From positions 1-64,000 of the forward strand of contig MLAK01000617.1 in the NCBI GenBank assembly GCA_001839685.1: a stretch of 64,000 nt of DNA, written 5' to 3'. How positions within the stretch are numbered: position 1 is the first letter of the stretch; the number at the start of each line of letters is the position of its first letter. The DNA is from Tritrichomonas foetus. Lineage: Eukaryota; Parabasalia; Tritrichomonadida; Tritrichomonadidae. The position numbers and the translations under genes were made by a program. Shown here one piece after another: positions 51,277-61,878 of this stretch. The notes beneath the pieces were generated by a model, which saw only the letters and a list, made by a program, of their open reading frames with translations, was not told where the DNA came from and did not search any database.

Positions 51277-52620
51277 TCATTCCCCAATTAATGGAATTGG
51301 ATCTGGGAATGGAAGTGGCATTGGCTCTGGAGACAAGCATGAAAAGGAAAATTTAGAAACCATTGGATAAGCCATTTCACAGTTTGCAACAGAATCTATT
51401 GCCATTTCCTTTGTAAACTCCGGATCAAAGTTGTTAGGATTAGTTGGATCATCAATTTCGGGAACATATAAAGGTGGAATTTGACGATTAAAAACAGCAT
51501 CAAAATCGAAGTTCTTGAATAATTTTGATTTCTTTATTGTTTCAAAATTTCCACGCTTTTTTGGATTTTTACGAAGAAGCGATTTAATAAGATCAACAAC
51601 ATTTTCATCAGCATTTTTAGGGAATTTCACTTTTGCCTTTAAAATATTTTGATACATTTGTCTTTTATTTGCAGCTTCAAAAGGTGTCATTCCAAAGAAC
51701 ATTTCATATGCAACAATACCTAATCCCCACCAATCTATTTGTTTTCCATAACCAGCTTTTTTTATCATTTCTGGAGCCATATATTCTGTTGTTCCACAAA
51801 ATGACATTGTTGTCATTTCTTCATTCTTATTAAAGTCTTTTGAAAGACCAAAATCTGTCAGTTTAATGTGTCCTTTCTCGTCAAAAAGTATGTTTTCAGG
51901 TTTAATATCACGATAGATGATTCCATTCTTATGTAAATCGTTAATAGCGATACTTAACTCTGCGATATAAAGCTTGATATCATCAGTTGGTGGAATACCT
52001 AAAGTTAACAGATGGAATAAATCACCACCTGGCGCATACTCCAAGCACAAATAAAATTTGGAAACAGTTTGAAATGCATAATTCAATGACACTATAAAAG
52101 GATTCTTAACTTTTGACAAAATGTTTCTTTCTGTTAAAATAGTATGAAGTTTATTTGCTTCAACTAACCTTGATTTATGAACGGTTTTAATAGCAAGTAA
52201 TTCTTGTGTGTCTTTCTTTTGACAGAGCATCACCTTTCCATAGCAGCCCCTTCCAATGACAGATATTATTTTGAATGCATCCATTGTTAGTTTCGGATTT
52301 GTGAATGCACAACTTCGCAAATCAAGGATCCATTTCATCATCTCATTTTTTGAACTAGCTTGTAAATAAACGGATTCTGCTTCTGAATTTGATTCAGTTG
52401 GAATGTTCAATTTAAATTTATTGTTTGATGCATCAGTAATTTCTGTAGTAACGAGTGAAGTCATATTAATTATAGATTCTGCTTTTTTATCGCTTTTCTT
52501 CTTGAATATTGACAACTTATTTTCCTCCAATCGACAAAACCGTTTTGACCAAAATCCTAGCATGACATTCCTCCATAGATGGCCCTCTATGCAAGTTAAT
52601 CCATCATCAGATGATGACAT
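51277..52620 (-). CDS. PH-domain AGC protein kinase (Akt/PKB-like)
   Basis: The 447-residue protein starts at the ATG at 52620. A PH domain (about 7-106) has GHLWRNVMLGFWSKRFCRL, with basic residues where phosphoinositide would bind. The kinase domain (116-373) has Gly loop GRGCYGKV, catalytic K145, IIYRDIKPEN (D238), DFG (D256), APE and an activation loop TTMSFCGTTEYMAPE. The PDK1-site residue is Ser273 rather than Thr. The C-terminal tail has an AGC extension and a degenerate hydrophobic motif (KFSFSCLS, about 423-430). PH plus AGC kinase is the Akt arrangement, acting at membranes downstream of PI3K; all catalytic residues are present. Length is typical (Akt about 480). Confidence 0.94.
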   Translation of the reverse strand: MSSSDDGLTCIEGHLWRNVMLGFWSKRFCRLEENKLSIFKKKSDKKAESIINMTSLVTTEITDASNNKFKLNIPTESNSEAESVYLQASSKNEMMKWILDLRSCAFTNPKLTMDAFKIISVIGRGCYGKVMLCQKKDTQELLAIKTVHKSRLVEANKLHTILTERNILSKVKNPFIVSLNYAFQTVSKFYLCLEYAPGGDLFHLLTLGIPPTDDIKLYIAELSIAINDLHKNGIIYRDIKPENILFDEKGHIKLTDFGLSKDFNKNEEMTTMSFCGTTEYMAPEMIKKAGYGKQIDWWGLGIVAYEMFFGMTPFEAANKRQMYQNILKAKVKFPKNADENVVDLIKSLLRKNPKKRGNFETIKKSKLFKNFDFDAVFNRQIPPLYVPEIDDPTNPNNFDPEFTKEMAIDSVANCEMAYPMVSKFSFSCLSPEPMPLPFPDPIPLIGE

Positions 52621-53518
52621 GCAAGCAAAAATTAAATAACAAATTTGAATAGAGAAAATTTCTTAAGAAAAATTTTCAGTTTGTATACATTCAATTATTG
52701 TGAAGAATTAGTAATTATTCGCTGGATTGAAATACTGCCGAATGCCAAATTGAAAGTTAATGACTGTTGTCAGATGAAAGTTATTATATTGAAAAATAAA
52801 TTTCAATGCATCAAATAACGAGAATATTGAATTATCGAAACTTAAAGTAATTCAAATAAAATGATGTGAACGCATTCAGTCAGTACATGAAGTGAACTAT
52901 CTATTCAATTACGGGGAATATTTCCGTTATCACAATTGAGAATTCACTCAATATGAAAGGATGTTCCATGTTACATCATCAGCACACAGGTGCTGACGAA
53001 AACTTGATATGACGATATTTTTTGGTGTCAGTTTTTTTTCCTCACAAATTGACATTTGCCACCATCTCAAATAAGATGAATTACCTTTTCTTTCATTTTG
53101 AACATTAAAGAGTGAATCTAATAATGAGTTATAAGTTACATATAGTGAACAATAAATAGGTTCGTTTATACTCAAATTAATATCAATCGATAAAAAAAAG
53201 CATATCTGGATTCTTATCAAAACAATTTTTTTATTTAACGAAAATTGCGAAACAAGTCTTGGCAAATCTCTGTCTCCAATTTTTCGATTTTTTTGATTTG
53301 TTGTATTCATCTCATCTTTTTTTCTAGTCTACCTAGTTTTCATGGTTTTGGTCTATTTTTTCTTATCTTCTTGTTTGCTTTCTTATACTTTCATTCCTGT
53401 GATTCTACTTTTCACAAATGAATCATCTTTATTCTCATTTAATCATTTGACTTTTTTAATTTGTTGCTCGTCACTTGTTGGCTTTTTTCATCGGCAGGAA
53501 CAATGGCATTCTTTCTTC
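52621..53518. other. Intergenic region, no gene seen
   Basis: Upstream flank of the kinase gene. The frames present are short, AT-driven and carry no recognisable motif. Confidence 0.45.
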
Positions 53519-54108
53519 TTAGTTGACCCCAAAAACAACAATAGCGATGATGATTATTAAATCAAGAATACCAAAAACGAGTCCAAGAATTGTTTCTGTT
53601 TTGGATTGATTTCCTTTCGGATTTTTACCTTCATTACCTGAATCTTCATCAGTTTGATGAATCTGCACTTGTTGTGGTATCATGAATAGAAGGTGTGGTA
53701 AAGGCGATTATGATGCGGATTCCGATTGTGATGGTTTTTGCGTACTTGATGGTTGTGGTGTGCTTGTTGGAGAAGGAGGGAAAGTGGTGGCTGTGATCTC
53801 GGTGGATTAAATCAAATAGCAGTTAAAACAATTGCAGAAATCCAGCTATTTTTGTTATTTGAGGTTGTATGTATTGCTCTGTTGATGAAAAGGTATGAAA
53901 CAAAGTAAATGTAGGTGCTTTGGTGATATTCCATTCGGAAATCAAACGGCTCAACAAAGGTAGGAGGACAATTTTTGCTCTCAACGCTGCTAAATGTCTC
54001 GCTTCACCGTTTTTTATAAGGAGCACATTTTTATCCATGAAAATGTACATAAGCAGCCTCTGTAGTTGATAATATCAACGCTATCAAAACAATGGCAGCA
54101 AAAATATG
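53519..54108 (-). pseudogene. Decayed gene for a secreted or type I membrane surface protein
   Basis: Three protein-like pieces lie in order on the minus strand but in different frames. First is a signal-peptide-like stretch, IFAAIVLIALILSTTEAAYV (near 54100-54045), with no ATG. Then a 60-codon piece with NGEARHLAALRAKIVLLPLL. Then a Thr/Pro/Ser-rich stalk, TEITATTFPPSPTSTPQPSS, ending at a TAA, and last a hydrophobic C-terminus, TILGLVFGILDLIIIIAIVV (stop at 53519). Signal peptide, short ectodomain, mucin-like stalk and terminal membrane anchor is the plan of many trichomonad surface proteins. At least two frameshifts and a lost start make it inactive. The ectodomain family is not recognisable. 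Confidence 0.6.
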
Positions 54109-55222
54109 TTAGCGAATATTATAGAATCGAATCAAACGTGAAATCAAATCAACTGATAGATTACTGGTTTATTCTTCAACTGTTTTCATTCTCATATCAC
54201 TGAATCGATGATCTTTTCTGATGGTGAAACATGATCAAATATAGACAAAATTTTGTAATTATTTGACTGTCATGTGGCATGAAATATTAATTAAAAAATG
54301 TTTGTATATGAAATGTGAAACAGAAATCCAGAAAATTGTGATTATTTCATTAATACAAAAATGGCGATACAATTTGCGTAAAAAAACGACGGTAAGCTTA
54401 TCTATTTTATTTCTGAAAATTGAGACGAGGAATGGATCTTTTAAATGCGTTGATCGGATAGATCATTATAAAATATAGCAAATAGTACGATCATTTCTCG
54501 ATATAGCCTTGTCTATATTGATGTGTTCATGTATGGCTTGAATTGAGATCATTTTATTTTGGTCAAACTTCGTTCTTTGATCATGAATGTGAAAAAACGT
54601 TAAGCATATAATGACCAAATATCAATTCAAAATAGATAATTGAGACTCTTTTATTTTTTACAAACTTCCTTTTTTGTATGTCAAATTTCGAAATAAGTGT
54701 GATTATACCATTATTTTTGATGAAACTGTTGAGAATTTGGTCATAGAATAATTTCTGAAACATCATATAAAAAGTTTTAAATGGTATGCCTTAAAAAGTC
54801 GAATCCAACTGCTATTATTCAAAATTTGTATTGGAGTAATTTTGTTGTTAGAATTATTACGAGTCAAAAATATCTCAATGAACAAATATATTGTCAAAAA
54901 GTCGTCATATATGTTTTTGTTCAGAATTATAGTATATTAGAAATTAATTTGATCCAAACCTTCTTTTTTTCAAGCTTCCAACAAAAATCTGGGTAAGTGA
55001 AAATATGAATTGCTTAGAATCTATCAAAAGTACAAATAATGACCTAAAAAATACATACATGAAAAATTATTTTCATTTTCCATTGAGAAATTTTCTTTCA
55101 AATAATTATTTGTCACTTCTTTTTTCCTCACAAATAAGATAGAAAATATACTATTTTCATTGAAAATAAGGTTGTAATATCATCAATTTTTGAGAATATT
55201 GGATTTATTATTTAAAAGAAAA
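54109..55222. other. Intergenic region, no gene seen
   Basis: 1.1 kb of AT-rich sequence upstream of the exportin gene. No coding-like frame or RNA gene. Confidence 0.5.
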
Positions 55223-57940
55223 ATGACCTTCGATATTGCTCAGTTCGAGACTCTCGCCCACAATTTCTATGAGAGCACAAGTGAGGGCGATGAAGCTCGA
55301 AACACAATAATGTCAATCGGGGCCGATCCTTCCACACTTTTATTATTCCATTCCATTCTTCATCAAACAACCAGCCATGAAGCTCGATTTCTCTGCCTCA
55401 ACATCATCAGTTCGAATATCCAAAACGGCTGGCCCGCATTAATGGACCACCAGCGCAATCTATTGAAAGGTGATTTTTTCCAAATGATTTTCCAGTGGGT
55501 TCACGAGGAAGTTCCCACTCTTCTCCTGCGGCAACTCGATTTGGTTCTTGTACAGATTTTAATCGTTGAATGGCCGCAGGGATGGCCATCATTTTTGCAC
55601 GATTTTATTTTTACATCGAAATCAACTCCATCAGCGATGGTCAACGGAGTTTACTTTTTGGGTCTTCTGTCAGACCAAGTTCGAAACTCTTCACTCCTCA
55701 GTATTCGGAAATCAGAACTTTTTTCCGCCCTTTATGATAATTTTCAGATGATTTATGCTTTCATTAACCACACTTTTTCGACAGGAAATCAAAAAATTCA
55801 GAATGAAGGCCTCATTGCCCTCTCAGAATACTTTCAATGGATCGATTTAAAGCTAATCCCGACAGATCAAATATGCGAAATCATTTTAGGTCAACTCATG
55901 CCAAACCCCGTTTTTAGGCCAGCGGTACTTCGTTGTATTATTTCGATCGTCTCTCGAGAAAATATTATAGCGAGTCCTTCAATAATTCAACTTTTTCAAG
56001 AATTAATAACTGCCGTTTCCTCAGAATTATCGATGCTTGAAGATGATGAATTAATACCAATGTTTGTGGAAGTTTTTTCAAAATTTGTGTGTCTCGACCG
56101 TTGTGCATTGATGCCGAATGATACAGTGACCCAATGGATGATTGAGTATACGAAAATTGTTGATGAGGATTTACTTTGTGATATAATTTCTATGTGGCAT
56201 AGCCTTACAAAATGTTATATTTTTGATGCGCAATCTTTACCCTTCTCCAGTCAATTTTTGGTACCATTGCAATATGTTTTATGTAGTAGGATGGCGAAAC
56301 CTTTTGAATTTGGTGGAAATCGTTCATTTTTCGAAGAATGTTCGGAAACTTTAGTTCTTCTTTTTAAAATGCATCGTGCACAGAGCCTCTCCATTATTGT
56401 ACAGAAACTAGACGTTCCACGATTTACTCCTGACATGATGCCTTGGATTTACAGCGTAGGTGCAGTCAGTGGAGTCTGCGAAGTTGAAGAAGAAAGATCA
56501 CTTTTAACAACAATTTTCAATATTTTATTAAGATTTTCACAGGCTAATGATGAAAGTATAACTAGTGTTATAGCTTCATTCTTTTACATAGCAAGCCAAT
56601 ACACTCGTTATTTAAAGTCTAATCTTCAGATTCTTGATTTAGCTCTCAGGAAATTAGTTGATGCATTTGTTGCAAAAAATAATCAACCTTTGCAACTTGT
56701 TGCAGTAAATGCTTTTAAGAAAATAGCGATTGGTTGTGGTCCTATTTTAGTAGAAACTGGTTATGCTCAGCGCTTATTTGAACAGTTCAATGATTTCTTA
56801 ATGAATATTCCATCTGAAATGCATCTTACATTCTTTGAAGGAATCACACATATTGTAAGGCATTGTGTAAATCAAGCGCAAAAGCAAACAATGATAATTT
56901 CATTGTTTGAAAAAGCAAACACAGTTCAAATTTTGACTGAGTTAATTCCAATTGTGAATGAATCATTTAAAGCGCCTCTTGAGAATTTAATGAGATCAAT
57001 TTTCCAACAATTTGTGAATCCTGAAATCAGTGAAGATGATAAAGAAGCATTATATGAATTATTTGGACGATTTCTTGAAACTTTTCCTAATACTATGCTT
57101 TTAAATGATTTCATTCAACTTTTCATGAATGATTTCACTGCAAATAAGTCTGCTCTCGCCCTTAATTGCTTTGCAATTATCGTAAATAGCGGTAATAGAG
57201 ATGTGATTCCAATGTTATATAGTAATATTTTAATGCCAACATTTTCGTTAATATCTGAAGACTATGTAAATTATCCAGATATTAGACAGAACTTCTTCCT
57301 ACTTGTTCACTCTTTCTTTAATTTCTTCAATTTTCTTGATACTGATGCCATCACTGTATTACTTCACTACACATTCTTTGGATTGAAGCATCCTCAGCCT
57401 CAAACGTCGGAAATGTCAATGAATTGCATTTCAAACGTTCTTTGTCAACTTGATAAGAATGAAGATGCTGAATTTGTAAATGGCTTCTATCAAATTTTCT
57501 ATGAGCAGTTAATGAATGAATTAATTGCTCTACTGTTCGATGGTCTTCATTCTGCTTTATTCTCACAAATTACTCATACAATTGGCCATTTATTGTCAAT
57601 TGCGGAATCAGGAAAAATAATGGTTCTGAATCAGAATCAAATCATTGATGTAGTTTTCCGAAAATTACGCACTATATGTCCAGAATGTAATGAAGAAGAG
57701 GTTGGACTTGTTGCAAATGATATTGTGAATTCTGCAGGTAATAATGGGAAATTGCGTCAAGTTTTATCTGATTTTGTCATTGCTTCTCGACAATTGCAGA
57801 CACCGGGTTCATCGAATGTGGAAGATGATCTTCTTGAATTGAGAGAAATAAGTCCGGCGCCACTTGAATTGGAGTTCCTTAAAACTATAGCTGATGATGG
57901 CAGCCACTTGGTTGCAAATGACTCTGATCTCGCAGATTGA
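55223..57940 (+). CDS. XPO1: Exportin-1 (CRM1)-like nuclear export receptor
   Basis: The 905-residue protein starts at the ATG at 55223 (55190 is TTG). It is all HEAT-like helices. The N-terminal importin-beta/CRIME region is clear: ARFLCLNIISSNIQNGWPAL, then LDLVLVQILIVEWPQGWPSF, then MVNGVYFLGLLSDQVRN. The central groove region has IASQYTRYLKSNLQI, matching IVGQYPRFLRAHWKF of human CRM1, and the C-terminal part has RQNFFLLVHSFFNFF, matching RTNFFLLLQAVN. CRM1 carries leucine-rich-signal cargo out of the nucleus with Ran-GTP. It is shorter than human CRM1 (1071), mostly in the middle and the C-terminal tail. The leptomycin-reactive Cys528 of human CRM1 aligns with Ser439 (LLRFS for LLGLC). 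Codons are more GC-rich at the 5' end. Confidence 0.88.
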   Translation: MTFDIAQFETLAHNFYESTSEGDEARNTIMSIGADPSTLLLFHSILHQTTSHEARFLCLNIISSNIQNGWPALMDHQRNLLKGDFFQMIFQWVHEEVPTLLLRQLDLVLVQILIVEWPQGWPSFLHDFIFTSKSTPSAMVNGVYFLGLLSDQVRNSSLLSIRKSELFSALYDNFQMIYAFINHTFSTGNQKIQNEGLIALSEYFQWIDLKLIPTDQICEIILGQLMPNPVFRPAVLRCIISIVSRENIIASPSIIQLFQELITAVSSELSMLEDDELIPMFVEVFSKFVCLDRCALMPNDTVTQWMIEYTKIVDEDLLCDIISMWHSLTKCYIFDAQSLPFSSQFLVPLQYVLCSRMAKPFEFGGNRSFFEECSETLVLLFKMHRAQSLSIIVQKLDVPRFTPDMMPWIYSVGAVSGVCEVEEERSLLTTIFNILLRFSQANDESITSVIASFFYIASQYTRYLKSNLQILDLALRKLVDAFVAKNNQPLQLVAVNAFKKIAIGCGPILVETGYAQRLFEQFNDFLMNIPSEMHLTFFEGITHIVRHCVNQAQKQTMIISLFEKANTVQILTELIPIVNESFKAPLENLMRSIFQQFVNPEISEDDKEALYELFGRFLETFPNTMLLNDFIQLFMNDFTANKSALALNCFAIIVNSGNRDVIPMLYSNILMPTFSLISEDYVNYPDIRQNFFLLVHSFFNFFNFLDTDAITVLLHYTFFGLKHPQPQTSEMSMNCISNVLCQLDKNEDAEFVNGFYQIFYEQLMNELIALLFDGLHSALFSQITHTIGHLLSIAESGKIMVLNQNQIIDVVFRKLRTICPECNEEEVGLVANDIVNSAGNNGKLRQVLSDFVIASRQLQTPGSSNVEDDLLELREISPAPLELEFLKTIADDGSHLVANDSDLAD

Positions 57941-58660
57941 TTAGATTTCCCGGAATTTAGAGTTATAGTAGACTCTTTGTTTCTACATAGACTGAGGTTG
58001 CCTTTGTTTATGTTTTGTTATCTATTTTAGTTTCATTTGGCTACATTTTTTCCCGATTTTAGGCTACACACATGATTATATATATTGTTACATATATATT
58101 GTTATTTTATCTATTTGTTTATTTTATTATATTTGTTCCTATGAATATAATATTAAATATCGGTTTTGTATTTAATTGTTTTATTTCAAACGGAATTTAC
58201 ATTCCAATATTTATTTATATCAACAATGATCCATTTATTTCTATTTTCATTTCATCAAAATATGAAAATGATATTATGTATAATCATCATATACTTATTT
58301 GTTTAAATCTATTTGATCTGTGAAAAAAAGAAATCTTTCGATCATTTGTTTTCTATAATTATCATAAGAGATATTTGTTTATGGAGAATAAGCAAAAATT
58401 AATATGATATTTTCATAAATGTTTCAATAATATTTGTTATAGGTTTCAATCTCATTACTGATTTAAAATATCTTCATGACATATCAAATATCTATATTCC
58501 TAAACTTCAATAAATCACAATATTAAAGTAAAATTTCTTGTTCTTGGATAAATTGTCGCAACTATGTTATAAAGGAAAAAGGAATAAATCAAAAATAAAT
58601 ATATAAATGGATTTAAATGTAAGTTTAACCGAAAAATTGGTGAATTAATCAGAATGAAAG
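57941..58660. other. Intergenic region between the exportin gene and the mariner element
   Basis: Very AT-rich. A frame at 58072-58323 is open only because of composition. No gene seen. Confidence 0.5.
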
Positions 58661-58690
58661 TATAGGGTGTCCGGAGGCGTGATGTCACTA
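58661..58690 (+). repeat. Left terminal inverted repeat of the mariner element (with TA)
   Basis: TATAGGGTGTCCGG, a five-base variable part, then TGATGTCACTA. It matches the right end reverse complement at 26 of 30 positions. Confidence 0.9.
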
Positions 58691-59957
58691 CCCACATTAG
58701 AAGTGAAATCAATACATTATATTTATAAATAATAAACTATGCAATGTTAACATAAAAATTTTGAAAACAATTTTTTTTTCTCTTGACTGAAAATAGAGAT
58801 AAAGAATCTTTTTCATAAAAAAAAAGAATAATTTATAAACGTACACGATGCACGTTTATTAAAAAATGATTGATCAACATTCAATCATAACTTTTCTGCA
58901 GCTTGAAGGAAAAAGGGGCAAAGAAATATATGAAGAAATGAAGAGTGTCTTGAAAGAAAAATGTTTGTCTCAAAGACAAATCTACCGAGTCATGGCAGAA
59001 CTGAACAGAAGTCAAAACACACAGCCTGTGAAAAAAGAGAAAAAGTGCCAAAGTTATGATATTCTTGACTGGAAAATTTTAGATGTTTTAACCGAATTTC
59101 CACATTCATCGTGTCGATATATTGCTAATGTTTTAGGTGAACCAAAATCGACAATTTATGATCGTTTAACATCAAAATTAATGTATAAACATGTGCATCT
59201 TCGATGGGTGCCACATATTCTAACAGAAAATCAAAAGGCCAATAGAGTTTTATTGGCAANGCAAAAAAACTTCTTAAAATTTTGAATGCAGAACAAAAAA
59301 CTAATTTCACCTTTTTAATAACAGGAGATGAGTCTTGGTTTTATTCCAAGACTGATTTCAATACACAATGGATTCCTGAAAACTCAGTAATCCCAACTAT
59401 TCAAAATCCAGGGTTTCAGATCACTAAATTTATGGTGACTGTATTTTGGAACCCTCATGGGATAATTCATATTGATGTTTTGCCGCCAAATGAAAAGTTT
59501 AATGCTGCATATTATATTACAGCCATTATGTCAAAAATTGTTGAGTTTAAAAACTCGAATAATTATAAAAAATTATTTGTTCATTATGACAATGCAAAGC
59601 CTCATGTGGCAAAAATTGTCAAAAAATATATAAATGAAAACTCACTAGAATCAGTTCCACATCCGGCATATTCACCTGATTTGGCGCCTAGCGACTTTTT
59701 TTTATTTGGAACTATTAAAGAAAAAGTTAAAGGAATTGTTTTTGAATCACCAAGCCATTTGATTCAAACAATAGTCCAAATTTTCAATGAAATTCCATCG
59801 GAAACTTTGTTTTCAGTTTTTGCAGAATNGCAAAATAGACNNAAAAAANTTATTGATGNNAATGGAGACTACATATTTTGAAATACTTATCAATAAAAAA
59901 TGACTTATTAGAAATGACTTTATTATACTTAGTGACATCACATTACCGGACACCCTA
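58663..59957 (+). mobile_element. mariner-family DNA transposon (Tvmar-like), about 1.3 kb
   Basis: Terminal inverted repeats of about 28-30 bp begin TAGGGTGTCCGG at both ends and share TGATGTCACTA at their inner side. They bound one transposase gene and are flanked by TA at 58661-58662 and 59958-59959, the mariner target duplication. Length and DD34D catalytic triad fit mariner. The related Tvmar1 is abundant in Trichomonas vaginalis. The right end lies about 32 bp from the stop codon of the E2F-like gene. Confidence 0.93.
58866..59881 (+). pseudogene. mariner transposase, frame broken at an ambiguous base
   Basis: The first part (58866-59285) has the N-terminal helix-turn-helix region (CLSQRQIYRVMAELNRSQ) and the second DNA-binding helix set (SCRYIANVLGEPKSTIYDRL). 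The second part (59282-59881) has the catalytic triad ITGDESWFYSK, VHYDNAKPHVA and SPDLAPSDFFLFG, with 34 residues between the second and third Asp (DD34D). The two frames are offset by one base at the N at 59260; the continuation AKKLLKILNAEQ is readable in the other frame. Further Ns at 59829, 59841-59842, 59849 and 59859-59860 hide the C-terminus. The break may be a consensus artefact of a multicopy element rather than a real mutation. Confidence 0.88.
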
Positions 59958-59959
59958 TA
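59930..59959 (-). repeat. Right terminal inverted repeat of the mariner element (with TA)
   Basis: Read on the minus strand it is TATAGGGTGTCCGG, variable bases, TGATGTCACTA, mirroring the left end. Confidence 0.9.
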
Positions 59960-59989
59960 TTTAAAAAAACTAATAAATCACGAATAGAG

Positions 59990-60721
59990 CTAAAAAACCT
60001 TCTTGAATTCCAATGCTCTTTGAAAGTAGAGATTTTTCAAGAAACTTTGATCAACTCCATTTAATAAAGTTTCTATTGAAATAACAAAATTTCCTTCTAA
60101 GCATGCTCTTCTTTTCAATATTCCATATTCAATTATCTCTGTTGGATCAAAAAGGATTTCATATTCAGATGGGTTATTGGTATGGTCGATCAACCCAATC
60201 ACAGTTAAGAACTTCAGAACAATGTACATTCTTCTTTCTATTGATTTGACATCACTTTTTCTGTCATGTAGTAACTTTACTACTTTTTGCATTTGGAGAT
60301 GCTTCACACCTAAAAACAAGAAAAGGCAAATGAAATTTTTTGCCAATCTTCCCAAACTCGGTGATTTTCCAAAGCCAAATAATACTTTTATGCTGCTTTT
60401 GTTTAATGATTCAACTTCAAAAGAAGCATAGTATTCTTTAATTGTTTCCTTAATTTTATCAAGCCCTTCCCATTGAAACCTACCTGATGATATGCATTTG
60501 CATGCACCTAAAGCAGTCATCAAACTAAAGAAGTCATAAACTCGACGGTGCTGCACAAAATATGTCTGAGAAATATGCATAATTGAGCAATTTGTGATTC
60601 TTCCATTTTCAAGATCATTCTTAATTACTTCAAAAATTTCAGCAAGCTTTTGGTGAGGAGCTGGTGATATCTGGAAGCCATTAATAGGACATGGAATGGA
60701 AATTTCTTCTTGCAACATCAT
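59990..60721 (-). CDS. E2F/DP-family transcription factor with two winged-helix domains (E2F7/8-like)
   Basis: The 243-residue protein starts at the ATG at 60721, with another ATG next to it. Two winged-helix DNA-binding domains are visible. The first (about 22-92) has QHRRVYDFFSLMTALGACKC followed by GRFQWEGL, the RRxYD and xxIQW pattern of E2F. The second (about 115-190) has SLGRLAKNFICLFLFLGV and ERRMYIVLKFLTVIGLID, where the RRxYD Asp has become Ile. Tandem DNA-binding domains without a DP partner or dimerisation coil define atypical E2F7/8 (plant DEL) repressors, which restrain cell-cycle genes. A nuclear regulator is inferred. The loss of Asp in domain 2 may weaken DNA contact. It is convergent with the mariner element. 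Confidence 0.82.
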   Translation of the reverse strand: MMLQEEISIPCPINGFQISPAPHQKLAEIFEVIKNDLENGRITNCSIMHISQTYFVQHRRVYDFFSLMTALGACKCISSGRFQWEGLDKIKETIKEYYASFEVESLNKSSIKVLFGFGKSPSLGRLAKNFICLFLFLGVKHLQMQKVVKLLHDRKSDVKSIERRMYIVLKFLTVIGLIDHTNNPSEYEILFDPTEIIEYGILKRRACLEGNFVISIETLLNGVDQSFLKNLYFQRALEFKKVF

Positions 60722-61878
60722 GGGAGTTTACTCTTTCACGTGCACAAAATGATTGGAAAAGTTGTAGGTTTTTCATTAACCATCGTTACATAATCAATTT
60801 TTCTTGATGTCACAGAATATTTGAAAAAATCTATATCACATTGTTCTAATAAATTACAGAAAAAAATGCACATATTTAAATATTTGTGTAGATTATTACG
60901 CTACATTCAAAATTCAATTGATTATGATTTGTTTTAAAAATGTTAATCTTCAACATTTTATCCAAAAATAACCAGTTACCCTTCAGACAAAAATTTTTAA
61001 GTTAAATAAAAAAGGTGGTCAAGTAGTAAAACTTTCTCTCTGTTTTTGAGGAAAACGGATTATCATTATTTATTGTTTTCAACGGGTTCAAATTAATCGG
61101 CGGAAACTGGAAAGGTATTATGGCAAATGTGATTAATATGTTGCATATATATATACTTTAAAATAATCTAAAAAGTAAAGATATTTCATTTTCTTTGTAA
61201 GAAAATAAAAAAAAAAAACTATTATTTTTTATAAAGATATAACCATAAATGTGAATCGAAATAATTGAATCCGCTAATAATTCAAATTCTGTGTCATAAA
61301 TGATAACTTTTTCAATTATAACTGACAATTAATTATGTCAATTGAAAAAAAAACATATTGAAAAGAATTGAATAAATATATAGTTTTCTCTTACTGGCTT
61401 TTTGCAAAATTGAAATGGTAAGCTTATGGAAACAATCTACATAGTTGTTGGTTGAGATTTATACAGCCATAACTTACCGTAATGTCTGCAAATTACTACC
61501 ATAAGGAAAAGTTCATAAATTTTGGGGGGCGGAGCCCCCCAAACCCCCCGTACATATATTTGTAGTATAACTTTCACATTAAGAAATGAATTAACATTCG
61601 GTTGTGATGAAACATTCTGTCGTTTATTAGAAAAACTGTATGCTTGTACCTTACTAAGATAAAATAAAAAGAAACATAAACAAAAACATATGATAAGATA
61701 TTTCAAAATAAGTAATTTTATTTGATTTTCGATGAAATCATGGTTAATTCCTTAATTATCAACATTAATGAACGGAGGTAACATATATTTTTCAAATGAA
61801 TTAAGACTGTTGGGACTTTCATAATCGAATAATCATCGACTTTAATTATGATATAGTACAAACATAATGTTCATTTCC
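60722..61878. other. Intergenic region with a GC-rich hairpin
   Basis: AT-rich spacer except for a C/G block at 61521-61549. A minus-strand frame at 61437-61706 passes through it but has no ATG. No gene is supported. Confidence 0.45.
61521..61543. repeat. GC-rich perfect hairpin, 10-bp stem and 3-nt loop
   Basis: TTTGGGGGGC, GGA, GCCCCCCAAA, followed by CCCCCCG. Composition is completely unlike the surrounding DNA. It may belong to a short interspersed repeat. Confidence 0.85.

Noticed and set aside
52948..53560. Overlapping frames on both strands upstream of the kinase
   Set aside because: No domain, no repeat and AT-driven composition; not coding-like compared with real genes here.
58072..58323. 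Plus-strand 83-codon frame
   Set aside because: Almost only Ile, Phe, Tyr, Asn and Leu: an effect of AT-rich DNA, with no conserved motif.
61437..61706. Minus-strand 89-codon frame with a signal-peptide-like start
   Set aside because: It has no ATG (starts TTG), the hydrophobic start follows from T-rich DNA, and the frame passes through the GC hairpin.
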